Source: an uncultured Cryomorphaceae bacterium
GTDB taxonomy: Bacteria > Bacteroidota > Bacteroidia > Flavobacteriales > Schleiferiaceae
DNA: 64,000 nucleotides
NCBI GenBank assembly: GCA_913043005.1
Contig: CAJWKU010000002.1
Location: 1 to 64,000, forward strand
Reading direction: 5' to 3'
Each line of letters begins with the position of its first letter. Position 1 is the first letter of the stretch. The position numbers and the translations under genes were made by a program. Below, piece after piece: positions 1 to 6,167 of this stretch. The notes below the pieces were generated by a model, which ran no database searches, was not told the origin of the DNA, and saw nothing but the letters and a program-made list of their open reading frames with translations.

Positions 1-70
1 TAACGAACAAGATGAATCTAAGGAGATAAGAGATTCAATCTCTAAACTAATGATTATTGATCTTAATTAA
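1..70 (+). CDS. C-terminal end of an unidentified protein (partial)
   Basis: Frame 2 is open from the window edge to a TAA at 68-70 and reads about 22 residues, charged at first (NEQDESKEIRDS) and ending SKLMIIDLN. This looks like the tail of a protein whose gene starts outside the window. It is too short to assign a family. The other two frames have early stops or no coding look. It could be chance. Confidence 0.35.
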   Translation, partial: NEQDESKEIRDSISKLMIIDLN

Positions 71-117
71 AGAGTTTAATTATTCAGCTAGACTGTTGTA
101 TTCCTGTTTAACAAAAA

Positions 118-143
118 TAGCTGTTAAACATAGCTGTTAAACA
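118..143. repeat. 13-bp perfect tandem duplication
   Basis: TAGCTGTTAAACA occurs twice head to tail (118-130 and 131-143). It is not in a reading frame I can support. Confidence 0.85.
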
Positions 144-204
144 TCGTGCTTATTGACAAAACTGAATTAGATACAGCTATAACGTATACTGAGATTTCGA
201 TGTA

Positions 205-354
205 TCAAATATTATTGTGTTGAACGAGAGTTCGCGGGCTGGCTAAGAACGTTTTGTTTTGTTATTTAATCTTCGAAACTTTTGAGGGCCCACAACTTAT
301 GACATACGATTTCGCGGCGACGCGCACATCGCACTCAACACAAACCATACTTGA
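205..354. repeat. 150-bp imperfect inverted repeat
   Basis: TTGTGTTGA (215-223) and its exact complement TCAACACAA (335-343) form a 9-bp perfect core. The outer flanks also pair in part, giving arms of about 19 nt (205-223 and 335-354). The interior has GC-rich patches. The motif GCTATAACGTATA lies just outside (176-188). The shape resembles an attC-like or MITE-like palindromic element, but no transposase, integrase or cassette gene is present. Confidence 0.5.
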
Positions 355-375
355 GTTTCTGGAGGCTAGATTTTG

Positions 376-471
376 AGCTGAAGAAGAAACCCAAGTTAGT
401 TAATGCCCCCTATACATTAACCAACTCAGGTACTCAAAGTGGTAGAGATTTAACTGTCATTTCCTTCAGCT
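376..471. other. Nested hairpin, possible structured RNA or recombination site
   Basis: The outer stem AGCTGAAG (376-383) pairs with CTTCAGCT (464-471). Inside it, a 12-bp stem (394-405 with 415-426, one mismatch on the plus strand that becomes a G-U pair on the minus strand) closes a 9-nt loop CCCCCTATA. Two stems nested about one axis are more than expected of random intergenic DNA. I do not recognise an RNA family. Confidence 0.4.
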
Positions 472-873
472 GAGTTTCTCGCCTCGCTTTCAACCTTTAA
501 CGCCTCAAGTCAGGCCTTTCGGCTTTCCAAAGCGCTCAATACAATAACTATTGAGAAAGTAATAGATCTTATTTAATGCATAAGACCCAGGACCTGATCC
601 AACAGACGTCCATCTTTATTAGGTGACTGAAGTTTAGTAGAAGGAAGATTATCCATTCTCTACACTGTAAAAATACAACAGAGGTAAGAGCAATTTGGGG
701 GCGTCCAAACCAAGCGAAATTGGTAATGTAAATATGTTGATCAGAGCATAGATATAATATCTATAAACCCTATTCGTATTGGAAAAAAGGAAGTGACATC
801 TCAAAGGGATGCGGCTTGATTAGGAATTGAAATTATTGAATACTTTTAGCTTTTTATCTGAGACTCAAAATGA

Positions 874-904
874 CAAAGTGAGTCGCAAAGTGAGTCGCAA
901 AGTC
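874..904. repeat. 12-bp tandem repeat, about 2.6 copies
   Basis: CAAAGTGAGTCG is repeated at 874-885 and 886-897, followed by a partial third copy CAAAGTC. There is no coding context and no spacer structure, so it is not a CRISPR array. Confidence 0.85.
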
Positions 905-984
905 ATTATATTGGACTATAATTATAATTTAAGTTTAATAGACTCAAATCACATTTGAAACTCTGAAACCCAATGTCAGTCCAT

Positions 985-1010
985 AAAAAAGCCCCGTATT
1001 ACTACGAGGC
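985..1010 (-). terminator. Rho-independent terminator after tRNA-Arg
   Basis: On the minus strand an 8-bp stem (GCCTCGTA/TACGGGGC, one G-T pair) with a 4-nt loop is followed by a run of T. It lies 7 nt past the 3' end of tRNA-Arg. Confidence 0.8.
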
Positions 1011-1016
1011 TTTCAG

Positions 1017-1090
1017 TGACTCCGATAGGATTCAAACCTATGACCGTCTGATCCGAAGTCAGATGCTCTATTCAGCTGAGCTACGGAGCC
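1017..1090 (-). tRNA. tRNA-Arg (anticodon TCG)
   Basis: The minus strand folds as a 74-nt cloverleaf. The acceptor GGCTCCG pairs with CGGAGTC (one G-U), the anticodon stem TCTGA/TCAGA encloses the loop CTTCGGA with TCG at 34-36, and the T-loop is TTTGAAT. The discriminator is A and CCA is not encoded, so the CCA-adding enzyme at 33598-35010 must complete it. Confidence 0.95.
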
Positions 1091-1184
1091 ATTCATCTTT
1101 GAAGCGCGAATTTATGCCATAAATTCATGAATCGAATAAACATATTTGTTTATTACCTTGTGAAAACATAAAAACTAAAAAAAC

Positions 1185-1373
1185 ATGGAAAAAATTTCAG
1201 CATTTATGTCGACTTATTACCCAATCATATTTGCCTTTATATGCATGCTATATTCTATTGGATTGGGATTAACAGGCGACATGGAATCAGCTCAATATTC
1301 AGCTCATTGGCCAGGCACGATTTTATTATTTGCCATTGCAATTAGACAGAGAAGAAACTCAATAAAAAAATAG
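1185..1373 (+). CDS. Small two-helix membrane protein
   Basis: A 62-residue protein of unknown family. Residues about 12-30 and 43-54 are hydrophobic and the tail is basic (RQRRNSIKK), so two membrane segments with a cytoplasmic C-terminus are likely. It is followed after 6 nt by a second 62-residue membrane protein on the same strand, suggesting a two-gene transcript. Both sit between two minus-strand tRNA genes. Coding is inferred from the membrane pattern and the tight spacing. Confidence 0.55.
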   Translation: MEKISAFMSTYYPIIFAFICMLYSIGLGLTGDMESAQYSAHWPGTILLFAIAIRQRRNSIKK

Positions 1374-1379
1374 AAGGTT

Positions 1380-1568
1380 ATGAATACAGAAATGTTTATT
1401 GTAGGATTCGTAATCTTTTCAGCCTATCTGTATTTTCTTATTTGGAATATTATAACTCAAAATAGAAAACAACGAGAAGCGAACGATTCAATTCCTGAAG
1501 ACGACTCCATGGACTATGATGGAATGGGTAATTACGGAAGGTTTCCGAATTCTTCTAAAAAGAAGTAA
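1380..1568 (+). CDS. Small single-pass membrane protein
   Basis: A 62-residue protein of unknown family with one hydrophobic segment (residues about 5-24), then a charged tail with an acidic cluster (PEDDSMDYDG) and a basic end (SSKKK). It starts 6 nt after the stop of the preceding small membrane protein, and a bidirectional terminator follows at 1603-1632, which supports a short bicistronic unit. Confidence 0.55.
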   Translation: MNTEMFIVGFVIFSAYLYFLIWNIITQNRKQREANDSIPEDDSMDYDGMGNYGRFPNSSKKK

Positions 1569-1602
1569 AGCCAGAAAAAAGTTTTTATCAATTTTAATCA
1601 AG

Positions 1603-1632
1603 AAAAAGCCTCACATCTCTGTGAGGCTTTTT
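1603..1632. terminator. Bidirectional terminator
   Basis: The perfect 7-bp stem GCCTCAC/GTGAGGC (1608-1627) has a run of A before it and of T after it. It can end the small-protein transcript on the plus strand and tRNA-His on the minus strand. Confidence 0.85.
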
Positions 1633-1635
1633 AAG

Positions 1636-1710
1636 GGTGGAAGATGGGTCTCGAACCCACGACCTCCTGAACCACAATCAGGCGCTCTAACCAACTGAGC
1701 TACAACCACC
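1636..1710 (-). tRNA. tRNA-His (anticodon GTG)
   Basis: A 75-nt cloverleaf on the minus strand. The extra 5' G(-1) typical of tRNA-His is encoded and faces C73. The anticodon stem CCTGA/TCAGG encloses the loop TTGTGGT with GTG at 34-36. CCA is not encoded. As read here the acceptor stem (GTGGTTG with CTTCCAC) has two adjacent T-T oppositions at 5-68 and 6-67. Confidence 0.93.
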
Positions 1711-1827
1711 ATTTAGGTGGGCAAATATAATGCTAAGAATAATGCATGCAATATGAAATTACCTTTAGCAAAAAAATAATCTTATTTTTATTTCAATGAA
1801 TTCTGAATTGGTCAAAAAAAACATTTA

Positions 1828-2883
1828 ATGCGAATTATTCACTTGGTCAGAATGTGGCCAACTAATTCAGATCCGCAGCATGGAAGCTTCATCAAAGCCC
1901 ATGTTCAAGCATCAAAAAATTTGGGTAATCAAATCGCAGTTGTTTGTTTTGGAAATAAACCCATTGAAAACCAAGAAATAAAAACCTTTTATACTCCTTT
2001 CAGAAAAGGCCCATTCGGCTGGAAAGTTAAACTTGATTATGTGATTAAAGCAATTAATCATCTTGGAGGGTGTGAATTATTGCATATTCATGGTGGCTCT
2101 GCAGATACAGCGTATATAATAATTCGTTTAAAATCGATATACGGAAAAACTCTTCGTTTTGCAGTTACAGAGCACCAGAGTCATTGGTTTTATAAGACAC
2201 CTTTAGGAGCTAAAATAACTGCAAGAATATCAGATATGAGAAGTGCTGTGTCTCCAGCTTTAAAATCAAAAATTGAAAATTATGGAGTCACCAAATACAT
2301 ACCTAACGTTCTTATCAAGCCAGATGTAAAACAATTAGAGGTGATAAGACAAAAAGAAAATGCTAAAAAATATAGGAATTTTCTCTTCGTAGGGGATATT
2401 GTAGATAAAACAAAAGGGATCTCTGGTATTTTAAATGCCTGGGAATCGCACACTAAGTTATTTACAAAAGACATTCTCAATATTATTGGTAATGGTCGCG
2501 ATAAACAAAGGTTAGAAATTGAGTTTGCTTATCTCAAAAATGTTAATTGGATCGGCGGCAAGGAACCTTATCAAGTCCATCAAGAAATGACTCTAAATGA
2601 CATTTTAATTGTAAACAGCAGAGTAGAAACCTTTAGTATGGTCATTGGAGAAGCTTTAGAAAGAGGATTAAAAGTGATATCGACACCCTGCATTGGGCCT
2701 CAAAGTGTATACCCTAATTCGAAATCTTTAATTTTCCGAGAAACATTTTCAACTGATGAACTAATTAGGTTAATGGCAGAAGTAAAAGCAGTTTATTCTC
2801 CGATAGAGCTTGATCAATTTCATGAAAAAAAAGTGTCCAAAGAAATAAAGCAATGGTATTTAAGCCCTAATGATATTAACTAA
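1828..2883 (+). CDS. Family 4-type glycosyltransferase
   Basis: A 351-residue GT-B fold transferase. The N-terminal half has an early glycine/histidine region (PQHGSFIKAH) and the C-terminal half carries the retaining-transferase E-x7-E signature (E267 in VETF, E275 in GEAL), which positions the nucleotide-sugar donor. There are no membrane segments; it is probably cytoplasmic or membrane-peripheral and builds a polysaccharide or glycolipid. It faces bshB1 tail to tail with 2 nt between them. It lacks the glycine-rich N-terminus of BshA, so I do not call it the bacillithiol glycosyltransferase. The acceptor is unknown. Confidence 0.85.
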   Translation: MRIIHLVRMWPTNSDPQHGSFIKAHVQASKNLGNQIAVVCFGNKPIENQEIKTFYTPFRKGPFGWKVKLDYVIKAINHLGGCELLHIHGGSADTAYIIIRLKSIYGKTLRFAVTEHQSHWFYKTPLGAKITARISDMRSAVSPALKSKIENYGVTKYIPNVLIKPDVKQLEVIRQKENAKKYRNFLFVGDIVDKTKGISGILNAWESHTKLFTKDILNIIGNGRDKQRLEIEFAYLKNVNWIGGKEPYQVHQEMTLNDILIVNSRVETFSMVIGEALERGLKVISTPCIGPQSVYPNSKSLIFRETFSTDELIRLMAEVKAVYSPIELDQFHEKKVSKEIKQWYLSPNDIN

Positions 2884-2885
2884 TC

Positions 2886-3608
2886 TTAGAGCAGATCAGT
2901 AAGAAGAGACACTCCCAATCTTCTCTCAGTTATAAATCCTTCACCATAAGCTACACCCATAGACCTACCCCATTCTGATGCTCGAGCAGTAATGGATTCA
3001 TAAAACCCTTGTGAGGAAATTAAAGTATCCGGCTCAGTGCTAGATGCATCAAAAAACTGAGAAGAGTGAGCACGAATTGCCTTTAATTTCGTTTCAAAAT
3101 GATCAGAAATATCGACTGTGAAATCAGCCGGAATATCATAAAACTGTATGTAATGGTATAAATTTTCAGGACGATGCGATTCTTGTTTTTGCCCTTTCCA
3201 TTCTGTAACTATTTTATTCAAACCTGACTTAAAACAAGCTTCAACAACTAATCTACTTGCGGCAATATGATCCGGATGCCTATCATTGGGGGCATTACAG
3301 AGAATTATTTTTGGCTTTAGATAACGAATGTATTTGATAACAGCAAGCTGAGACTCCTGATTATTCTCAATCCAACCATCTCGCATCCCTAGGTTAAAAC
3401 GGCTTTCTAGAGATAGAATTTCTGCAGCTAAATTTGATTCCTTAGCACGGAGTTCAGAAGAACCGCGTGTGCCAAGCTCTCCTGCTGTTAAATCAATAAT
3501 CGACGCAGATTGACCAACTGATATATGCTTAACAATAGTACCGCCACATCCAAGCTCTACATCGTCAGGGTGGGCACCGAAAGCAAGAATATCAATACTA
3601 TTTTTCAT
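2886..3608 (-). CDS. bshB1: Bacillithiol biosynthesis deacetylase BshB1
   Basis: A 240-residue PIG-L/LmbE-family zinc hydrolase. Family role: it removes the acetyl group from GlcNAc-malate before BshC adds cysteine to make bacillithiol. The zinc motif AHPDD is at residues 12-16 and HPDH at 111-114. The length, and the wording around TAGELGTRGS and NLGMRDGWI, match the BshB1 branch rather than general LmbE proteins. Its start overlaps the stop of the upstream peroxidase gene by 4 nt, so the two are translationally coupled. bshA and bshC are not in the window. Confidence 0.9.
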   Translation of the reverse strand: MKNSIDILAFGAHPDDVELGCGGTIVKHISVGQSASIIDLTAGELGTRGSSELRAKESNLAAEILSLESRFNLGMRDGWIENNQESQLAVIKYIRYLKPKIILCNAPNDRHPDHIAASRLVVEACFKSGLNKIVTEWKGQKQESHRPENLYHYIQFYDIPADFTVDISDHFETKLKAIRAHSSQFFDASSTEPDTLISSQGFYESITARASEWGRSMGVAYGEGFITERRLGVSLLTDLL

Positions 3609-4165
3609 TTACCAAGAGCAAAGTTCTTGATACCCAATGAATTCGGGGATGTTGTTGGTAAAAAAGAGCCACTCCAAAGGCCATTTTCATCGATTAAAAA
3701 TTTGTGAAAATTCCACAAAACATTTGCGTTTTTCACTCCATTTAGACTTTTGTTCATTAGCCATTTGTAAATAGGACTCGATTTAATTTTCACCTTTTCC
3801 ATTAGTTGAAATGTTACTCCATAGTTTTTCGAGCAAAACGTTTCTATTTCCTTCAGAGAACCTGACTCCTGATATCCAAAATCATTACATGGGAATCCGA
3901 TTATCACAAATTCCTCTTTATCAGATTCTTCCCATAATTTTTGAAGAGATTTATATTGGGGAGTAAAACCACATTGAGATGCAGTATTGACAATCAAAAC
4001 ACGTTTTCCTTTTAGCTCAGAAAATTCGAGAATATCCCCGTTGATCGTTCGAGCTGAAAGATTATAAAAATTTTCTACTTTATCCATAGGTTGAGCTTTT
4101 GATTTCGAACATCCAAGGGTGATTGAAAATGCTACAACAATAAAGAAAAACAAAGTTTTATTCAT
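3605..4165 (-). CDS. Glutathione peroxidase-family thiol peroxidase (lipoprotein)
   Basis: A 186-residue peroxidase that reduces H2O2 or lipid hydroperoxides. The signal peptide ends in a lipobox (ITLGC, C19), so it is probably tethered in the periplasm or outer membrane. The peroxidatic Cys is C65 (SQCGFT), with Q99 (GYQE), W151 and N152 completing the family tetrad. C111 (TFCSKNYG) is at the resolving-Cys position of thioredoxin-type 2-Cys members, so glutathione need not be the reductant. The usual NQFG reads NDFG here. It overlaps bshB1 by 4 nt. Confidence 0.9.
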   Translation of the reverse strand: MNKTLFFFIVVAFSITLGCSKSKAQPMDKVENFYNLSARTINGDILEFSELKGKRVLIVNTASQCGFTPQYKSLQKLWEESDKEEFVIIGFPCNDFGYQESGSLKEIETFCSKNYGVTFQLMEKVKIKSSPIYKWLMNKSLNGVKNANVLWNFHKFLIDENGLWSGSFLPTTSPNSLGIKNFALGK

Positions 4166-4244
4166 TCCAAAAAAGTTATAATTACTCAGAATTGTTTAAA
4201 TATAAACAAATAAAAGATCAAAAAGTTTTGCCATCACTAGTTAT

Positions 4245-4252
4245 TACCTTTG
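4245..4252 (+). promoter_or_regulatory. Bacteroidota -7 box of the ccm operon
   Basis: TACCTTTG matches TAnnTTTG exactly and ends 4 nt before the ccmB ATG, so transcription should start at or next to the start codon (leaderless). No TTG is well placed for a -33 element. Confidence 0.65.
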
Positions 4253-4256
4253 ACAA

Positions 4257-4928
4257 ATGTTAAGAGCCAAAGCAATAAAAACCATATTTCTCTGGGATTG
4301 GGAGCTACAGTACCGAAGAAGTTCAGGTTGGTTTGTTTCGTTACTTTTTTCTGCAGTAGTTACATTTTTAACTTCGTTATTAATAAAAAATCCAACCGCA
4401 AACACATGGCTTGCTCTTATGTGGATGATTCTCATTTTTAGTGCTCTTCAAATCGCAAGTAAGGCATTTTCTGCAAATGATGGCCAGTATTACTACATAA
4501 ATCAGCTTGTTAATCCACTAGAGCTATTAATTGGGAAAAGTTTGAGCACATCATTTAGTACTTTATTGATTTCGTTATTAAGTTTTTTGCTATTCTATAT
4601 ATGGGTTGGATTTCCTAATATATCAGATCATCAGACACCACTTTTCCCTCTTTTGATATCAATAAGCCTGGGCTCCGTAGCTTTATCCTTTACGTTGAGC
4701 TTCACATCTGCAATAGCTTCAAAAGTAGATGGTAATACAAGCTTGATGTCTATTCTCAGTATTCCGCTCTTACTCCCTACTCTTTTAGTTTCTTTAAGAG
4801 CGAGCAAACTGGCGCTCCTTGGCCAATCCATTGAACAAATTTATCCGATATGGATTGGGGAATTGTCTCTTTGCGGACTATCTCTAGCTCTTGGAGCTAT
4901 TCTATTTCCTTACCTTTGGCGCTCCTAA
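4257..4928 (+). CDS. ccmB: Haem exporter permease CcmB
   Basis: A 223-residue polytopic protein, close to the usual 220, with about six hydrophobic helices and a short basic N-terminus. In cytochrome c maturation system I, CcmB pairs with the ATPase CcmA; together with CcmC they release holo-CcmE. It opens the ccmBCDEF run and its stop shares one base with the ccmC start (TAATG). No ccmA lies upstream: the next gene out is the divergent peroxidase, so CcmA must be encoded elsewhere or be absent. Confidence 0.88.
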   Translation: MLRAKAIKTIFLWDWELQYRRSSGWFVSLLFSAVVTFLTSLLIKNPTANTWLALMWMILIFSALQIASKAFSANDGQYYYINQLVNPLELLIGKSLSTSFSTLLISLLSFLLFYIWVGFPNISDHQTPLFPLLISISLGSVALSFTLSFTSAIASKVDGNTSLMSILSIPLLLPTLLVSLRASKLALLGQSIEQIYPIWIGELSLCGLSLALGAILFPYLWRS

Positions 4929-5593
4929 TGAAAGCATGGAAAATAACCGGAATTATATTGGTCGCATATTCAATGTATGCAGGCCTAACTTTTGATGTTC
5001 CAAGGTTAGTGATACTCAATGAGACTATTAGAAACCTCTATTTTCATGTCCCAATGTGGTTCACTATGATTGCCCTTCTTGGAAATTCACTGATTCAGAG
5101 CATACGATTTTTGCGATCTGGACAAGAAGGAAGGAAGGTAAACTTAAGCCTAGATTTAAAAGCTAAGAATTTTGCTGAAGTAGCAATGCTTTTTTCTCTA
5201 TTGGGTCTTTTCACAGGAATGATTTGGGCAAAAGCAACTTGGGGTACATATTGGACATCAGACCCTAAACTTAATGGCACCGCTGTAACTCTGTTGATTT
5301 ATCTTGCATACTTCGTGCTAAGAAGCAGCATTGAGGATTTAGAAAAAAAGGCCCGTCTATCATCCGTTTATAATGTCTTTGCTTTCGTATTAATGATAGT
5401 TTTTATCGGTATTTTACCAAGAATGACTGCCTCCCTTCACCCAGGCAATGGAGGAAATCCAGCCTTTTCAAATTATGATTTAGATGACGGCATGCGCATG
5501 GTCTTTTATCCTGCAGTTTTTGGATGGATTTTAATTGGATGGTGGATTAGTTTAATTCGACATCGTTTAGATATTTTAAAGAAAGAGAAATGA
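4928..5593 (+). CDS. ccmC: Haem-handling protein CcmC
   Basis: A 221-residue six-helix protein of the haem-handling family. CcmC presents haem to CcmE on the periplasmic face. The tryptophan-rich segment GMIWAKATWGTYWTSDPK is the family's WWD-type haem motif in short form, and HVPMWF carries a likely haem-ligand His. I start at 4928 (MKAWKITG): this ATG overlaps the ccmB stop, whereas the longer frame from 4850 would lie well inside ccmB and add a segment foreign to the family. It overlaps ccmD by 4 nt. Confidence 0.93.
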   Translation: MKAWKITGIILVAYSMYAGLTFDVPRLVILNETIRNLYFHVPMWFTMIALLGNSLIQSIRFLRSGQEGRKVNLSLDLKAKNFAEVAMLFSLLGLFTGMIWAKATWGTYWTSDPKLNGTAVTLLIYLAYFVLRSSIEDLEKKARLSSVYNVFAFVLMIVFIGILPRMTASLHPGNGGNPAFSNYDLDDGMRMVFYPAVFGWILIGWWISLIRHRLDILKKEK

Positions 5594-5763
5594 TTTTTTT
5601 ACAAGCAACTCGCTCTGCCGTTGAAATGGCAGACACATTTCGAGCTGATGGCAAAATATATGTAGTCATAGCTGTTTTGGGAATAATATTTGTTGGTCTA
5701 ATAACTTACTTGATATATCTCGATAAAAAAATAAGTCGTTTGGAAAAACGAAATAGGGAATGA
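5590..5763 (+). CDS. ccmD: CcmD-like small membrane protein
   Basis: A 57-residue protein with one membrane helix (residues about 23-43, VVIAVLGIIFVGLITYLIYL) and a charged, lysine/arginine-rich C-terminal tail (DKKISRLEKRNRE). This is the shape of CcmD, which helps release haem-loaded CcmE from CcmC. Size and position support it more than sequence, which is poorly conserved in this family. Both ends overlap neighbours by ATGA: 4 nt with ccmC and 4 nt with ccmE, strong evidence that it is translated. Confidence 0.8.
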   Translation: MIFLQATRSAVEMADTFRADGKIYVVIAVLGIIFVGLITYLIYLDKKISRLEKRNRE

Positions 5764-6164
5764 AAAAAACTCAAATTGTACTTTTGCTAGTTATTTCGAT
5801 AATGATTGGCGCATTATTGGTTACTCTAGAAGATGCAAGTGTTTATGCAACATTTGAAATTGCAGATAGACAAAAACCTGAGACTGTTACTGTAGTAGCT
5901 AAAGTTGATTTAGCGAGTCCCATAAATTTTGATCCCAAAACTACGTTACTAACTTTTAACGCAATTGATAAGGATGGAGATTCCCGAAGTGTTGTCTACA
6001 ATCAACCTAAACCATCGGATTTTGAGCGTTCTGAAGAAATCACTCTAACGGGACATTCTACCGACCTCAATTTTGTCGCTACAGAAATTTTAATGAAATG
6101 CCCATCAAAGTATACTGACGACAATGAGCTTGACACAACCGGAATTTACTCGGTAAACTTATAG
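5760..6164 (+). CDS. ccmE: Haem chaperone CcmE, cysteine type
   Basis: A 134-residue periplasmic haem chaperone anchored by an N-terminal helix (residues about 5-22), followed by an OB-fold beta domain. In the classical protein a His in HxxxY binds haem covalently. Here that position reads CPSKY: C114 and Y118, i.e. CxxxY. Cysteine-type CcmE is known from Desulfovibrio and archaea. The N-terminus is short but complete. The start overlaps ccmD by 4 nt and ccmF follows after 3 nt, so it belongs to the same operon. Confidence 0.93.
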   Translation: MKKTQIVLLLVISIMIGALLVTLEDASVYATFEIADRQKPETVTVVAKVDLASPINFDPKTTLLTFNAIDKDGDSRSVVYNQPKPSDFERSEEITLTGHSTDLNFVATEILMKCPSKYTDDNELDTTGIYSVNL

Positions 6165-6167
6165 AAA

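Larger units (their letters stand above)
71..1016. other. About 0.95 kb gene-free, repeat- and hairpin-rich region
   Basis: No convincing coding frame was found on either strand. The stretch carries two short tandem duplications (118-143 and 874-904), a 150-bp imperfect inverted repeat (205-354), a nested hairpin (376-471), and a small perfect hairpin with 7-bp arms CTCAATA/TATTGAG at 535-555. GC-rich patches near 229-240 and 312-335 stand out from the AT-rich surroundings. The look is of a decayed or mobile non-coding element, or a structured RNA I do not recognise. It ends at the tRNA-Arg terminator. Confidence 0.5.

Noticed and set aside
499-509. AACGCCTCAAG similar to part of Vibrio integron attC repeats
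   Set aside because: An 11-base match without a paired GTTRRRY/RYYYAAC core or any cassette gene is too little to call attC.
874-904. Possible CRISPR-like repeat
   Set aside because: 12-bp units are contiguous, with no spacers.
1516-1698. 60-codon plus-strand frame over the tRNA-His region
   Set aside because: It runs through the terminator and antisense through tRNA-His and overlaps a better small gene.
1828-2883. Glycosyltransferase as BshA, because bshB1 is next to it
   Set aside because: It lacks BshA's glycine-rich N-terminal signature and is on the opposite strand, not in an operon with bshB1.
4850-4927. Longer ccmC start
   Set aside because: It lies well inside ccmB, and the 4928 ATG forms the usual TAATG junction.
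5760-6164. C114 of CcmE as a sequencing error for His
   Set aside because: Cys to His needs two base changes, and the surrounding CPSKY context is coherent.
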